A stretch of DNA of 64,000 nt from UBA5796 sp040752455 (GTDB lineage Bacteria > Chloroflexota > Anaerolineae > Anaerolineales > Villigracilaceae). The notes below the pieces were generated by a model that worked only from the letters and a program-made list of their open reading frames with translations, was not told the DNA's origin and made no database searches. Shown in pieces: positions 48,310 to 56,461 of this stretch (positions are counted from its first letter, which is position 1; every line of letters begins with the position of its first letter). The stretch spans positions 290,011-354,010 of the forward strand of contig JBMOMN010000020.1 in NCBI GenBank assembly GCA_049324115.1, written 5' to 3'. Both the position numbers and the translations under genes were made by a program.

Positions 48310-49215
48310 ATGAAAAGAGCGGTCAGCATCAGCATTGGATCGTCCAAACGCAACAAGGCAGTCGAAGTGACCCTGTTGGGCGAAAAAATTTCCATCGAGC
48401 GGATCGGCACGGACGGGGACATGGAAGCCGCAGCCCTCAAATACAAGGAACTCGACGGGACGGTGGACGCCTTCGGCGTCGGCGGGGCCGACCTGGGCGC
48501 GCTGGTGGACGGCAGGTTCTTCCCCTTCCACTCCGTCCAGCCGATGGTGCGCTACGTCAAGAAGACGCCCCTGGTCGACGGCGGCGGCCTGAAGAACACC
48601 CTGGAAAACAAGGCCCCGGCCTTCCTCGACGCCAGACTCGGCGATTACATCAAGCAGCGCGGACGCAAGGTCTTCGTCACCCTCGGCGTGGACCGTTGGG
48701 GACTGTCCAAGTCGTTCACCGAGGCCGGGTACGAGATCGTCTTCGGGGACCTGATGTTTGCCCTGGGTATCCCGATCGCCATCAAGTCCCTCAACGGACT
48801 CCGCACCCTGGCCAAACTGATGATCCCCATCGTCACCCGCTTCCCCTTCGAGTGGCTCTATCCCACCGGCGAAAAACAGGACGTCCGTACCCCGAAATAC
48901 GAAAAATACTACCGGTGGGCCACCGTCATCGCCGGGGACTGCCACTACATCAAGAAGCACATGCCCGATGACATGCAGGGCAAGATCATCGTCACCAACA
49001 CCACCACGCCCGAAGACGTGGAACTGTTCAGGAAATGCGGCGTGAAATACCTTGTAACCACCACGCCCGTGCTCGACGGCCGCTCCTTCGGCACCAACAT
49101 GATGGAAGCCGCCCTGGTTGCCATCTCCGGCAAGAACCGCCCCCTCACCTGGGACGAGTACAGCGAACTGCTCGAAAAACTCGGCTTCGAACCGCAATTA
49201 CAGGAATTGAATTGA
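48310..49215 (+). CDS. Conserved protein of the quinate 5-dehydrogenase-labelled family
   Basis: A 301-residue protein with VSISIGSSKRNKAVEVTLLG, ERIGTDGDMEAA, VDAFGVGGADLGALVDGRFF and TPLVDGGGLKNTLE. Close relatives, as I recall, carry the database name quinate 5-dehydrogenase, but I see no dehydrogenase nucleotide motif that would prove it. It may have a Rossmann-like fold of another function. A GAGGAGG site precedes the ATG at 48310. It heads a plus-strand row with an NTP transferase and a PAP2 phosphatase. Confidence 0.6.
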   Translation: MKRAVSISIGSSKRNKAVEVTLLGEKISIERIGTDGDMEAAALKYKELDGTVDAFGVGGADLGALVDGRFFPFHSVQPMVRYVKKTPLVDGGGLKNTLENKAPAFLDARLGDYIKQRGRKVFVTLGVDRWGLSKSFTEAGYEIVFGDLMFALGIPIAIKSLNGLRTLAKLMIPIVTRFPFEWLYPTGEKQDVRTPKYEKYYRWATVIAGDCHYIKKHMPDDMQGKIIVTNTTTPEDVELFRKCGVKYLVTTTPVLDGRSFGTNMMEAALVAISGKNRPLTWDEYSELLEKLGFEPQLQELN

Positions 49216-49218
49216 TTT

Positions 49219-49260
49219 CCCTCACCCCGCCCCCTCTCCCATTGGGAGAGGGGTGAGGGG
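49219..49260 (+). repeat. CTCTCCC/GGGAGAG hairpin between genes
   Basis: CCCCTCTCCC and GGGAGAGGGG pair around ATT, with flanking CCCTCA/TGAGGG pairing. This is a common type of bacterial intergenic palindrome. It ends just before the ribosome site of the next gene and could reduce readthrough. Confidence 0.6.
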
Positions 49261-49277
49261 CGAGGGGAGGAGACCTT

Positions 49278-50048
49278 ATGGATGCCATCGTAACCGCCGG
49301 GGGAATCCCCCTGCCCGAAGACCCGCTCTACACCTACACCAACGGCGACTCGAAAGCCCTGGTGGATGTGGCGGGCAAACCCATGATCCAGTGGGTGCTC
49401 GACGCCCTCAGCGACGCCAAACACGTGGACAACGTCATCGTCATCGGCCTGTCGCCGAAGACCGGCGTCACCTGCAAGAAACCGCTCCACTTCATCTCGA
49501 ACCAGGGACGCATGCTCGCCAACATCGTCGCCGGCGTGGAAAAGAGCCTCGAACTGAACCCGGCAACCGAATACGCCCTGGTCGTCTCATCCGACATCCC
49601 CGGCCTCAAGCCCGAGATGGTGGACTGGCTGGTCGAAACCTGCATGGAAACCAAAGACGACATCTACTACGGCGTCATCCCGCGTGACGTGATGGAAGCC
49701 CGCTACCCCGGCTCGAACCGCACCTACACCAAACTCAAAGGCATCGAACTGTGCGGCGCAGACATCCACGTCACGCACGTCTCGATGGCGACCGAGCACC
49801 TCGACATGTGGGAGGAATTGATCGGCAACCGCAAATCCCCGCTCAAGCAGGCCGCCACCATCGGCCTGGGGACCCTCCTCCGGGTCGCCACCCGCTCCAT
49901 CGGCCTGGACGATCTGGTTGCCACCGTTTCCGGGCGGCTCGGCATCTCGGGCCGCGCCGTCGTTTGGGAGTACGCCGAACCCGGCATGGACGTGGACAAA
50001 CCCCACCAGCTCGAACTCCTGCGGGCCGACCTGGCGAACCAAAGCTGA
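49278..50048 (+). CDS. MobA-like NTP transferase
   Basis: A 256-residue nucleotidyltransferase of the MobA/GlmU-like fold. It opens MDAIVTAGGIPLP with the nucleotide loop, then DSKALVDVAGKPMIQWVLDAL and ALVVSSDIPGLKPEMVDWLV, where the Asp of SSD would bind metal. Such enzymes join a nucleotide to a sugar phosphate, cofactor or alcohol phosphate; the substrate is unknown. It shares one base with the PAP2 gene that follows (TGATG), which hints at a joint role in lipid or polyol metabolism. Confidence 0.78.
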   Translation: MDAIVTAGGIPLPEDPLYTYTNGDSKALVDVAGKPMIQWVLDALSDAKHVDNVIVIGLSPKTGVTCKKPLHFISNQGRMLANIVAGVEKSLELNPATEYALVVSSDIPGLKPEMVDWLVETCMETKDDIYYGVIPRDVMEARYPGSNRTYTKLKGIELCGADIHVTHVSMATEHLDMWEELIGNRKSPLKQAATIGLGTLLRVATRSIGLDDLVATVSGRLGISGRAVVWEYAEPGMDVDKPHQLELLRADLANQS

Positions 50049-50608
50049 TGAACTTTTCCCAAATCCTGGAGGCCGATGCGCGCCTCACCGCCAGGATCCG
50101 CATCGCTGAAAAACCCGGCCTGCTGCGCACCGCGGCCGCCTTCCTGGCCCATTCCGGCGACTCGTGGTTCTGGGCTGCCGGGCTAATTCTGATGTGGTTC
50201 CTGGGAGACTCGTCCTGGAAGCAGTGGGCCTCGGTCATCTTCGGCGGCATCGCTGCCCTGGCCGCGCTGGTGATGATCGTCAAATTCTCGGTCAAGCGCC
50301 GCCGCCCCGAAGGCGAATGGGGCCTGCTCTACCGCAGCACCGACCCGCACTCCTTCCCCTCCGGGCACGCCGCCCGCGCCTTCCTGATCGGCGTGATGGC
50401 CCTCTATCTCGGCCCGACCTGGCTGGCGGTCATCCTCATCCTCTGGGCGCCGCTGGTAGCCCTGGCCCGCGTCGCCATGGGCGTCCACTACGTTTCGGAC
50501 ATCGCCGCCGGGGCGCTGCTGGGCGCGCTGGCCGGGATGCTCGGCTACCAGATCTACCCCTACGTCTACGCCAACTTCCTGGCCCAGACCCACTTCCCAT
50601 TGTGGTAA
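50048..50608 (+). CDS. PAP2-family membrane phosphatase
   Basis: A 186-residue membrane protein with all three PAP2 motifs: KFSVKRRRP, PSGHAARAFL and ARVAMGVHYVSDIAAG. It removes phosphate from lipid phosphates (phosphatidate, phosphatidylglycerol phosphate or undecaprenyl pyrophosphate) at the membrane. The start lies in the stop of the NTP-transferase gene. Confidence 0.88.
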   Translation: MNFSQILEADARLTARIRIAEKPGLLRTAAAFLAHSGDSWFWAAGLILMWFLGDSSWKQWASVIFGGIAALAALVMIVKFSVKRRRPEGEWGLLYRSTDPHSFPSGHAARAFLIGVMALYLGPTWLAVILILWAPLVALARVAMGVHYVSDIAAGALLGALAGMLGYQIYPYVYANFLAQTHFPLW

Positions 50609-50646
50609 GCTGGCCTGGAGCCTGGCTCGGACAAGCCAAAACAACT

Positions 50647-50761
50647 CACCACAAAGTATAAATGGAGTCCAACGTCTCCCGCCGTTGGCGCCAAAGTTTG
50701 GAGACTTTGGACTCCATTTTCATCCTTCGGGGTGAACGGAGTTCATGGATACTTTGTGGTG
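50647..50761. mobile_element. MITE-like repeat with 13-bp inverted ends
   Basis: CACCACAAAGTAT (50647-50659) and ATACTTTGTGGTG (50749-50761) are perfect terminal inverted repeats. The inside (GGAGTCCAACGTCTCCCGCC...AGACTTTGGACTCC) is palindromic and non-coding. A nearly identical, inverted copy without its second end lies at 9737-9831, and a fragment at 18929. Confidence 0.62.
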
Positions 50762-50768
50762 AAATATT

Positions 50769-51242
50769 TCATCCCCGCACCGTTTGCAAATGCTCCTCGA
50801 TGTGCGCCAGGCCGCGTTCCACCCAGGTTTGGAGCGTAAAGCCGCCCCCGTAGACCGCGTGGCGGCTCTCGCGGCTCCAGATTTCCTGCGGTGATTGGCG
50901 CAGCAGCGTCACCAGGGCGTACACCTCCGCCGTGAACTCGTCCAGCACCTTGCCGAGCGGCTCATCGGGAGCGTAATGCGCCGCCATCCACTCGTCGGCG
51001 TCGAAGTTCTGGAACTCGGGGTTCGATTCGGCGGAAGTGCGCCGGACGCGCATCCCGTAGACGTTGACCGCCACGTCCCGGACGTGGACCGCCAACTGGT
51101 GCGCGTTCCACCCGCCCGCCTCGCGCGGGGACTTTGGGCCTGCCACCGCTTCGACGGCCGCCCGGAACTCCCCGGCCCGTTCCAGCACCCGCTCCAGCAG
51201 CCGCTCGCGGTATTCGTAAAGCTCTTTCATCTGGTTGCTCAT
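50769..51242 (-). CDS. DinB-like four-helix protein
   Basis: A 157-residue helical protein of the DinB/YfiT superfamily. Candidate metal ligands are His in WNAHQLAVHVRD and in AHIEEHLQ. Members include thiol-transfer enzymes and maleylpyruvate isomerases; many are uncharacterised. AAGGAGC precedes the ATG at 51242. Confidence 0.75.
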   Translation of the reverse strand: MSNQMKELYEYRERLLERVLERAGEFRAAVEAVAGPKSPREAGGWNAHQLAVHVRDVAVNVYGMRVRRTSAESNPEFQNFDADEWMAAHYAPDEPLGKVLDEFTAEVYALVTLLRQSPQEIWSRESRHAVYGGGFTLQTWVERGLAHIEEHLQTVRG

Positions 51243-51284
51243 GGTTGCTCCTTATTAACCTCTTTTGAACCTATCCGAAAATTC

Positions 51285-51385
51285 CTGGAGTGCGGACTTC
51301 AGTCCGCTGGGAATTCAGTCCGCTGGGAATTCAGTCCGCTGGGAACTTGCAAGCTAAAGCTTGCACTCCTTTTTCGGATAGGCTT
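51285..51385. repeat. GGACTTCAGTCC repeat with internal triplication, copy 2
   Basis: CTGGAGTGCGGACTTCAGTCCGC is followed by two more CAGTCCGCTGGGAA units (16-bp period) and then GCAAGCTAAAGCTTGCACTCC. Same family as 28790-28860 and 55185-55319. Confidence 0.7.
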
Positions 51386-51465
51386 TTAGCGCAAAATGAA
51401 TTTTGCGCCCAATCTGGCGGGAAACAGCCGGCAGGCAAGATAGAGCTTGCGTTACGAAGTTCTTT

Positions 51466-52137
51466 TCACACAATGTTGATGACCTGCCCGTTCAGATGGG
51501 CGGTGTCGCCGCAGCACAGCGACAACACCGCCGCGGCCACGTCCATCTCCGCCGCAGGGACGGTGGCGACCGATTCCAGCCCCGTCCCCACCGCGTGGAC
51601 GCGGATGCCGAACGCGCCCAGCTCGAGGGCGGCCTGGCGCGTCAGCGCCACCAGGCCCATTTTGCTGGCAAGATAAGCCCCCCGGTCCGGGAGGGATTCG
51701 CGGCCCGCCACCGGGACCAGGTTGACGATCACGCCCCCGCCCTGGGTCCGCATCACCCGTCCCACCGACTGGAGCATCAGGAACGCCCCGGTCAGGTTCA
51801 CGTCGAGGACCCGGTGCCAGTCCCATTCGTCCATGTCGAGCAGCGGGGAAGCCGGTTCGACCGCGGCGCTGTTGACCAGCACGTCAATCCGGCCCCAGTC
51901 GTCGGTCACCTGGTTGATCAGCGACTGAACAGCTACTTTTTTGGCGACATCACCCACGTAGGGCTTGATCCTGCCGCCGCCAGCTGTGACGTTTTCGGCG
52001 ACCAGATCGAGATTGATCGGCGAGATGTCGTTAGCGGCGACGGTCGCGCCTCGGGCCGCGAACGCCTCGGCCACCGCGCGCCCGGCTCCCCGTCCCGCGC
52101 CGGTAACGAGCACAATTTTCTGGCTGAAATCGTCCAT
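51466..52137 (-). CDS. SDR-family protein with altered active site
   Basis: A 223-residue Rossmann protein: VTGAGRGAGRAVAEAF (NAD(P) loop), VLVNSAAVEPAS (in place of NNAG), and Y-x3-K in RGAYLASKMG. The catalytic Ser normally found in the IVNISS stretch is missing (GGVIVNLVPVAGRES). It may bind a nucleotide without the usual reductase activity, or use Ser/Thr elsewhere. The ATG at 52137 has GAGAGGAG upstream. Confidence 0.83.
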   Translation of the reverse strand: MDDFSQKIVLVTGAGRGAGRAVAEAFAARGATVAANDISPINLDLVAENVTAGGGRIKPYVGDVAKKVAVQSLINQVTDDWGRIDVLVNSAAVEPASPLLDMDEWDWHRVLDVNLTGAFLMLQSVGRVMRTQGGGVIVNLVPVAGRESLPDRGAYLASKMGLVALTRQAALELGAFGIRVHAVGTGLESVATVPAAEMDVAAAVLSLCCGDTAHLNGQVINIV

Positions 52138-52151
52138 GCGAACTCCTCTCA

Positions 52152-52246
52152 TAGCGTAAGGGCGATCCTTCAAGGTCATCCGGTGTCCGTAAAGCCCAAA
52201 ACGGTTCTTTGAATATTCCAGTTTTTATGCGCCAGGCGGGTCGCCC
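52152..52246. repeat. GTAAGGGCGATCC palindromic repeat, copy 2
   Basis: GCGTAAGGGCGATCCTTCAA and GGCGGGTCGCCCCTAC are inverted ends; internal AGGTCATCC and TTTTTATG match the copy at 34931-35025. Confidence 0.6.
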
Positions 52247-52951
52247 CTACCCATCGTTCCCGCATACAGGAATTGTATCCACATTATCGCGCCCATTGAG
52301 CGGCAGGCCAAGATAGGGCGAGGGATCGAGGGTATTGGCGATCTCCAGCTCGTTGCGGAATTTTCCCCGGCCGTCGTCGAGCACGATCGAAAAATGCAGG
52401 TGGATGCCGGTGGGGTTGTTCGGGTCGCCGGAGTAGTTGCCCTGGTAGCCGAGCAGCGCGCCGGCCGGGACGAAGACTTCGCTCGTACCGGGCGGGAAGT
52501 CGGCAGAGATGAAAGACTGCCCGCCCTGGGTTGCCATGTGGGTGTAGTAGAGCCAGATCTGGCGCGAGGGCCGGAGCGGGTCGGACGGGACGCGCATGAT
52601 GACCGAGGCTTTCCAGTCGGGCAGGCGGGTCAGGTAGCCGTCGTAGGCGGCGTAGACGGGGGTCACGCCCACCTCGGTCCCGGCGAAGATGTCTATCCCC
52701 TGGTGGCGGTGGCCGGGACGGAAGGAGTCGTCCCACAGGAAGCCGATGTACCCGTCGGTCGGGAAGGTGAAGGGCGCGTCGCCGCAGCGCTGGCCGGCGC
52801 GCATGGCCCACTCGGGATGGGCATCTTTATCGCGGAACCACTGCATCAACGCCAGCGAACGGTTCGCTCCGGGGCGCATGGCGCGGTAGATCAGGTAGCC
52901 GCCAACGATGGCGACAATAAATAGGGTGGAAAGGACCAGTCGTTTTCCCAT
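52247..52951 (-). CDS. Membrane-anchored M23 (LytM-like) peptidase
   Basis: A 234-residue protein with an N-terminal membrane helix (residues 4-24). The LytM/M23 zinc site is His and Asp of HRHQGIDIF and the HxH pair HLHFSI. Such enzymes cut peptidoglycan cross-bridges or act as scaffolds. The ATG at 52951 lies 7 nt after TATAAT (52959-52964), so the message is probably leaderless; the in-frame start at 52972 is upstream of that box. Confidence 0.85.
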   Translation of the reverse strand: MGKRLVLSTLFIVAIVGGYLIYRAMRPGANRSLALMQWFRDKDAHPEWAMRAGQRCGDAPFTFPTDGYIGFLWDDSFRPGHRHQGIDIFAGTEVGVTPVYAAYDGYLTRLPDWKASVIMRVPSDPLRPSRQIWLYYTHMATQGGQSFISADFPPGTSEVFVPAGALLGYQGNYSGDPNNPTGIHLHFSIVLDDGRGKFRNELEIANTLDPSPYLGLPLNGRDNVDTIPVCGNDG

Positions 52952-52958
52952 GCGCTGG

Positions 52959-52964
52959 ATTATA
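52959..52964 (-). promoter_or_regulatory. -10 box of a leaderless transcript (M23 gene)
   Basis: TATAAT on the minus strand, 7 nt before the ATG at 52951. Confidence 0.55.
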
Positions 52965-53027
52965 CCCACCAACCAGTAATCCAGTACTAATTTGGATATT
53001 TTAAGCCTTAATTATGCGATAATTTTG

Positions 53028-53226
53028 TATAATGAAATTGCCCTCGCACCCCAACCGGACGCGAGGCAGTGAAGCACTTTTCCGACTGGAACCTGTCCGC
53101 CGGACTGCCGCCGGGGAGGGTCCCAGCAATGAGGTTTTCAGGAGGTGATCGAAATAAATTTCCCCTTATTGTTTGCCTGACAAAGGATAATTCAACCTGC
53201 TTTTTACTGAGAGAGGAGTAACCTGC
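53028..53226 (+). promoter_or_regulatory. -10 box and long leader of the S8 peptidase gene
   Basis: TATAAT (53028-53033) is followed by a leader of about 190 nt that can form CCTCGC/GCGAGG, AGTG/CACT and GGAC/GTCC hairpins. AGAGAGGAG precedes the ATG. I do not recognise a known riboswitch in it. Confidence 0.35.
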
Positions 53227-54600
53227 ATGAAACGTTCTTTGACTGTTCTCGTCCTGGTCGCCATCCTGTTGACGGCTTTCGCCGTCCCTGCCGGCGCGCT
53301 GGGGCCGACCCGCACGTATCTCGTGGTATCCAAAACCAACATGCTGCCGGCCAGGCTCGCAGCCAAGATCGCCGCCTCGGGGGGCACGGTCGTCCGCTAC
53401 CTCCCGCAGATCGGCCTGGCGGTGGTAAGGTCCAACGCCGCGAACTTCAAGTCGAAGGCCTCGCAGCGGCTCGCCGCCGCCGGCAGCGTGATCCCCAATA
53501 TCCGGGTGCAGTGGCTTCCGCCGGAGAAAAATGTCGCCCTTATCGGTGACTTTTCCAACCCGCCCGCCAGCGGGGACGACGATTTCTTCTTCGACCTGCA
53601 ATGGGGCCACGATGCGGTTGATGCGCCTGAAGCCTGGAACATGGGCTACCGCGGCGCAGGGGTGCGCGTGGCCGTCCTGGATACCGGTTTCGACCTGGAC
53701 CATCCCGACCTGGCTCCCAACATCAACATGGCCTTGAGCATGGACTTTACGGGTGAGGGCCTGCAATATACCCTGCCTGATCCGTTCAGCCACGGCACGC
53801 ATACCGCCGGGACGATCGCCGCAGCCGATAACGCCTTCGGCACGATCGGCGTCGCGCCCGAAGCCGAACTGGTGCTGGTCAAGGTGCTGGGCGACGGCGG
53901 TTCCGGCACCTTTGCGGATGTCATCTCCGGCATCGTCTACGCGACCGACGCCGAAGCCGACGTGATCAGCATGAGCCTGGGCGCCCTGCTCGACAAGAAC
54001 GGCTTTTGCGACGCTGACGGCTGCGTCACTGCCGACGAGGTGGAGGCGCTGATCAAATCCATCAAGCGCGCCACCGACTACGCCTTCAAGCACGGCTCGA
54101 CCGTGATCGCCTCAGCCGGCAACGACGCGATTGACTTCGACGGGAACGGGAACCTGATCCACGTCCCGTCCGGGCTGCCGCACGTGATCTCCATCTCGGC
54201 CACCGCTCCGGTCGGCTGGGCCGTGGACCCGAGCGTCTTCCTGAGCAACCTGGCGTCTTACAGCAACTTCGGGGTGTCCGCGATTGACTTCGGCGCTCCC
54301 GGCGGCGACTTCGTCTACCCCGGCAACGAGAGCTGCACGGTCGTCGTCACCCGCCCGTGCTGGGTCTTCGACCTGGTCTTCAGCACCGGCAACAATAGCT
54401 GGTACTGGTCAGCCGGGACCAGCATGGCGGCCCCGCACGCCGCGGGCGTGGCAGCCATCATCATCGGCAAGAACGGCGGCGACATGAAGCCCCAACACGT
54501 CGAGAAGGCCCTGCGTAAGTCCGCCCTGGACCTGGGCAAGAAGGGCAAGGATGCCTTCTACGGCTTCGGCCTGGTGAACGCTTTCAGGGGAGTTAAGTAA
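53227..54600 (+). CDS. Subtilisin-like serine peptidase (S8)
   Basis: A 457-residue secreted protease. A signal peptide (VLVLVAILLTAFAVPAGA) is followed by an I9-like propeptide (YLVVSKTNMLPARLAAKI... to about 100) and the S8 domain with Asp152 (VAVLDTGFD), His189 (FSHGTHTAG), the oxyanion Asn (SAGND) and Ser in GTSMAAPH near residue 405. An insert with DADGCVTADEV resembles a Ca-binding loop. It should degrade extracellular proteins. Confidence 0.95.
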   Translation: MKRSLTVLVLVAILLTAFAVPAGALGPTRTYLVVSKTNMLPARLAAKIAASGGTVVRYLPQIGLAVVRSNAANFKSKASQRLAAAGSVIPNIRVQWLPPEKNVALIGDFSNPPASGDDDFFFDLQWGHDAVDAPEAWNMGYRGAGVRVAVLDTGFDLDHPDLAPNINMALSMDFTGEGLQYTLPDPFSHGTHTAGTIAAADNAFGTIGVAPEAELVLVKVLGDGGSGTFADVISGIVYATDAEADVISMSLGALLDKNGFCDADGCVTADEVEALIKSIKRATDYAFKHGSTVIASAGNDAIDFDGNGNLIHVPSGLPHVISISATAPVGWAVDPSVFLSNLASYSNFGVSAIDFGAPGGDFVYPGNESCTVVVTRPCWVFDLVFSTGNNSWYWSAGTSMAAPHAAGVAAIIIGKNGGDMKPQHVEKALRKSALDLGKKGKDAFYGFGLVNAFRGVK

Positions 54601-54622
54601 TCTCGACTTTTGAGACGGCTCC

Positions 54623-54652
54623 GGGCTGGCGGGAAAACCTGCCAGCCCTTTT
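54623..54652 (+). terminator. Terminator after the S8 peptidase gene
   Basis: GGGCTGGCGGG and CCTGCCAGCCC pair around AAAA, followed by TTTT. Confidence 0.75.
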
Positions 54653-54783
54653 CGTTAACAAAATGCCGTCCCTTCTCTAACAAAAAAACTACCTGTCTTT
54701 TTTATTCTTCTTACGCGCTCCCGATAAGATAGGGACAATTCACTCAACAACCGCTTCTGATCGGTATCAAAAGGAGATAAAAA

Positions 54784-55167
54784 ATGACCTACTACATCCG
54801 CCCCTACCGCCGCATGTGGCGCCACATCGAAGCCGCCCAACAGGCCAATGCCTACGCCCTGCCCGTGGATATCCGCGACGATGGCGAATCCTTCACCCTG
54901 ACCGCGGTCGTCCCCGGCCTCACGGCCGAAGACCTGAACATCCAGGTGCTCGAAGACGTGCTCCGCATCGAGGGCGAGTACCAGACCTCGGACGGCGAAC
55001 ACCTGCTGCGCGAACTCCCGGCCGGTAAATTCATCCGCACCCTGCGCCTGCCCAGCGAACTGGACCCCAACAAGGCCGAAGCCCGGATCAAGGACGGCAT
55101 CCTGACCCTGAGCCTGCCCAAAGCCGAATCGGCCAAACCCAAGACCATCAAGGTCGCCGTCAAATAG
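54784..55167 (+). CDS. Hsp20/alpha-crystallin small heat-shock protein
   Basis: A 127-residue Hsp20 chaperone. The alpha-crystallin domain starts PVDIRDDGESFTLTAVVPGL and ends with A-x-x-KDGILTLSLPK. It holds unfolding proteins soluble in an ATP-independent way. AAAGGAGA precedes the ATG. No CIRCE element is seen upstream, so HrcA control is not indicated. Confidence 0.93.
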   Translation: MTYYIRPYRRMWRHIEAAQQANAYALPVDIRDDGESFTLTAVVPGLTAEDLNIQVLEDVLRIEGEYQTSDGEHLLRELPAGKFIRTLRLPSELDPNKAEARIKDGILTLSLPKAESAKPKTIKVAVK

Positions 55168-55184
55168 TTCGATCTGTTTCAAGC

Positions 55185-55319
55185 ATGGAGTGCGGGCTTC
55201 AGTCCGCTTTACTTGCAAGCTGAAGCTTGCACTCCAAAGCTTGCACTCCAAAGCTTGCACTCCAAAGCTTGCACTCCAAAGCTTGCACTCCAAAGTTTGC
55301 ACTCCAAAGCTCACTCTCC
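55185..55319. repeat. GGACTTCAGTCC repeat with a 14-bp tandem array, copy 3
   Basis: GAGTGCGGGCTTCAGTCCGC and GCAAGCTGAAGC are followed by seven consecutive 14-bp units of AAAGCTTGCACTCC (55222-55319). Four are identical, the first and sixth differ by one base, and the last is degenerate. Same family as 28790 and 51285. Confidence 0.8.
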
Positions 55320-55393
55320 ACAAATGACGCCCTGCGGGGCGTCTTTGCTTTTCAGGTAAAATACAGGATATTCACTTACACGGAGACACCACT

Positions 55394-56422
55394 GTGCGGC
55401 TCAAGCTCGCTCTACTTTCGCTCGTCGTCATCTTGCTCGTCACGGCCTGCGGCCCCGGGGAAGGGACTCCCGCCCCAACCGCCGCGCCGACTCAAACTCC
55501 CGTCCCGCCCCCGACGCAGACCCCCACCCAGCCGGCGCCGCTGACCATCCTGGTGCTGCCCGCCGACATGGACCCCGACACGTCCAACGAGTACCAGGGA
55601 CTGGTCTACGGCCTGGCCCAGCAGGCCGGGATGCGCTTCCAGGTGCGCAACAGCCTGAGCGCCGCCGACCTGGAACCCAGCCTGAAGATCGTCATTGCCC
55701 TGCCGCCCGACCCCGGGCTGGCAGAGCTGGCCGCGGCCGCCCCGCAGGCCCAGTTCCTGGCCGTCAACATCCCCGGGCTGGCCGCCAGGGGCAACCTGAG
55801 CGTTCTGGCCAGCACCCCCCGCCCCGACCTGACCGCTTTCCTGTCCGGCTACATTGCCGCCATCGTCAGCCAGGGCGACAACGACGTCCGCATCGGGATG
55901 CTCAATCTCAAGGACGACCCGGACTCGCAGGCCCTGATCGCCGCCTTCACCAACGGCAAAGCCTATTTTTGCGGGACCTGCACCACCTCGTACTTCGGGC
56001 CGTTCGACTACGAGTACCCGATCATCCAGGACGTGCCCCCCGAAACCAAAACGAACGAGTACCCGGCTTACATAGACATCCTCTTCCGCTACCGGATAGA
56101 CGTGATCTACGTCCACCCCGGCCTCGCCAACCCGGAAATGCTCGAAGCCCTGTCCATCAGCGGGGCCTATTTCGTCAGCCCGGTCTCGGTGGACAGGAGC
56201 CTGCCGGGGATGATCGCCAGCATCCAGCCGGACACGATCAACGTCATCGAGCAGGCCTGGCCGGACCTGCTGGCCGGCGCGGGCGGGAAGGAGATTTCCC
56301 CGCCCCTGATCCTGGCCAACATCAACGAGGATCTTTTATCGCCCGGCAAGCAGCGGCTGGTCTACGCCGTGCTGGACGGGCTGTTGAACGGCCAGATCAG
56401 CATCACCTCGCCCAATCCGTAA
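55394..56422 (+). CDS. Lipoprotein, BMP/PnrA-like substrate-binding fold
   Basis: A 342-residue lipoprotein (lipobox LVTAC, Cys19) with a Pro/Thr linker to about residue 48 and a periplasmic-binding-like domain (ILVLPADMDPDTSNEYQGLVYGLAQQ, IAAIVSQGDNDVRIGMLNLKDDPDSQALIAAFTNG). The fold resembles basic-membrane-protein (nucleoside-binding) lipoproteins, but no transporter genes adjoin, so it may be a sensor or orphan receptor. The start is a GTG at 55394 after ACGGAG. Confidence 0.72.
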   Translation: MRLKLALLSLVVILLVTACGPGEGTPAPTAAPTQTPVPPPTQTPTQPAPLTILVLPADMDPDTSNEYQGLVYGLAQQAGMRFQVRNSLSAADLEPSLKIVIALPPDPGLAELAAAAPQAQFLAVNIPGLAARGNLSVLASTPRPDLTAFLSGYIAAIVSQGDNDVRIGMLNLKDDPDSQALIAAFTNGKAYFCGTCTTSYFGPFDYEYPIIQDVPPETKTNEYPAYIDILFRYRIDVIYVHPGLANPEMLEALSISGAYFVSPVSVDRSLPGMIASIQPDTINVIEQAWPDLLAGAGGKEISPPLILANINEDLLSPGKQRLVYAVLDGLLNGQISITSPNP

Positions 56423-56461
56423 GTCTTGCCAATCCACCCGCCTTCGGGTATCCTTGCCTGC

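Noticed and set aside
54653..54783. CIRCE or other heat-shock operator before hsp20
   Set aside because: The TTAGCACTC-N9-GAGTGCTAA inverted repeat is absent; only a weak TAAGAT box is visible.
55222..55319. CRISPR-like array
   Set aside because: The units are 14 bp and directly adjacent with no spacers, and no cas genes are present. It is a tandem repeat.
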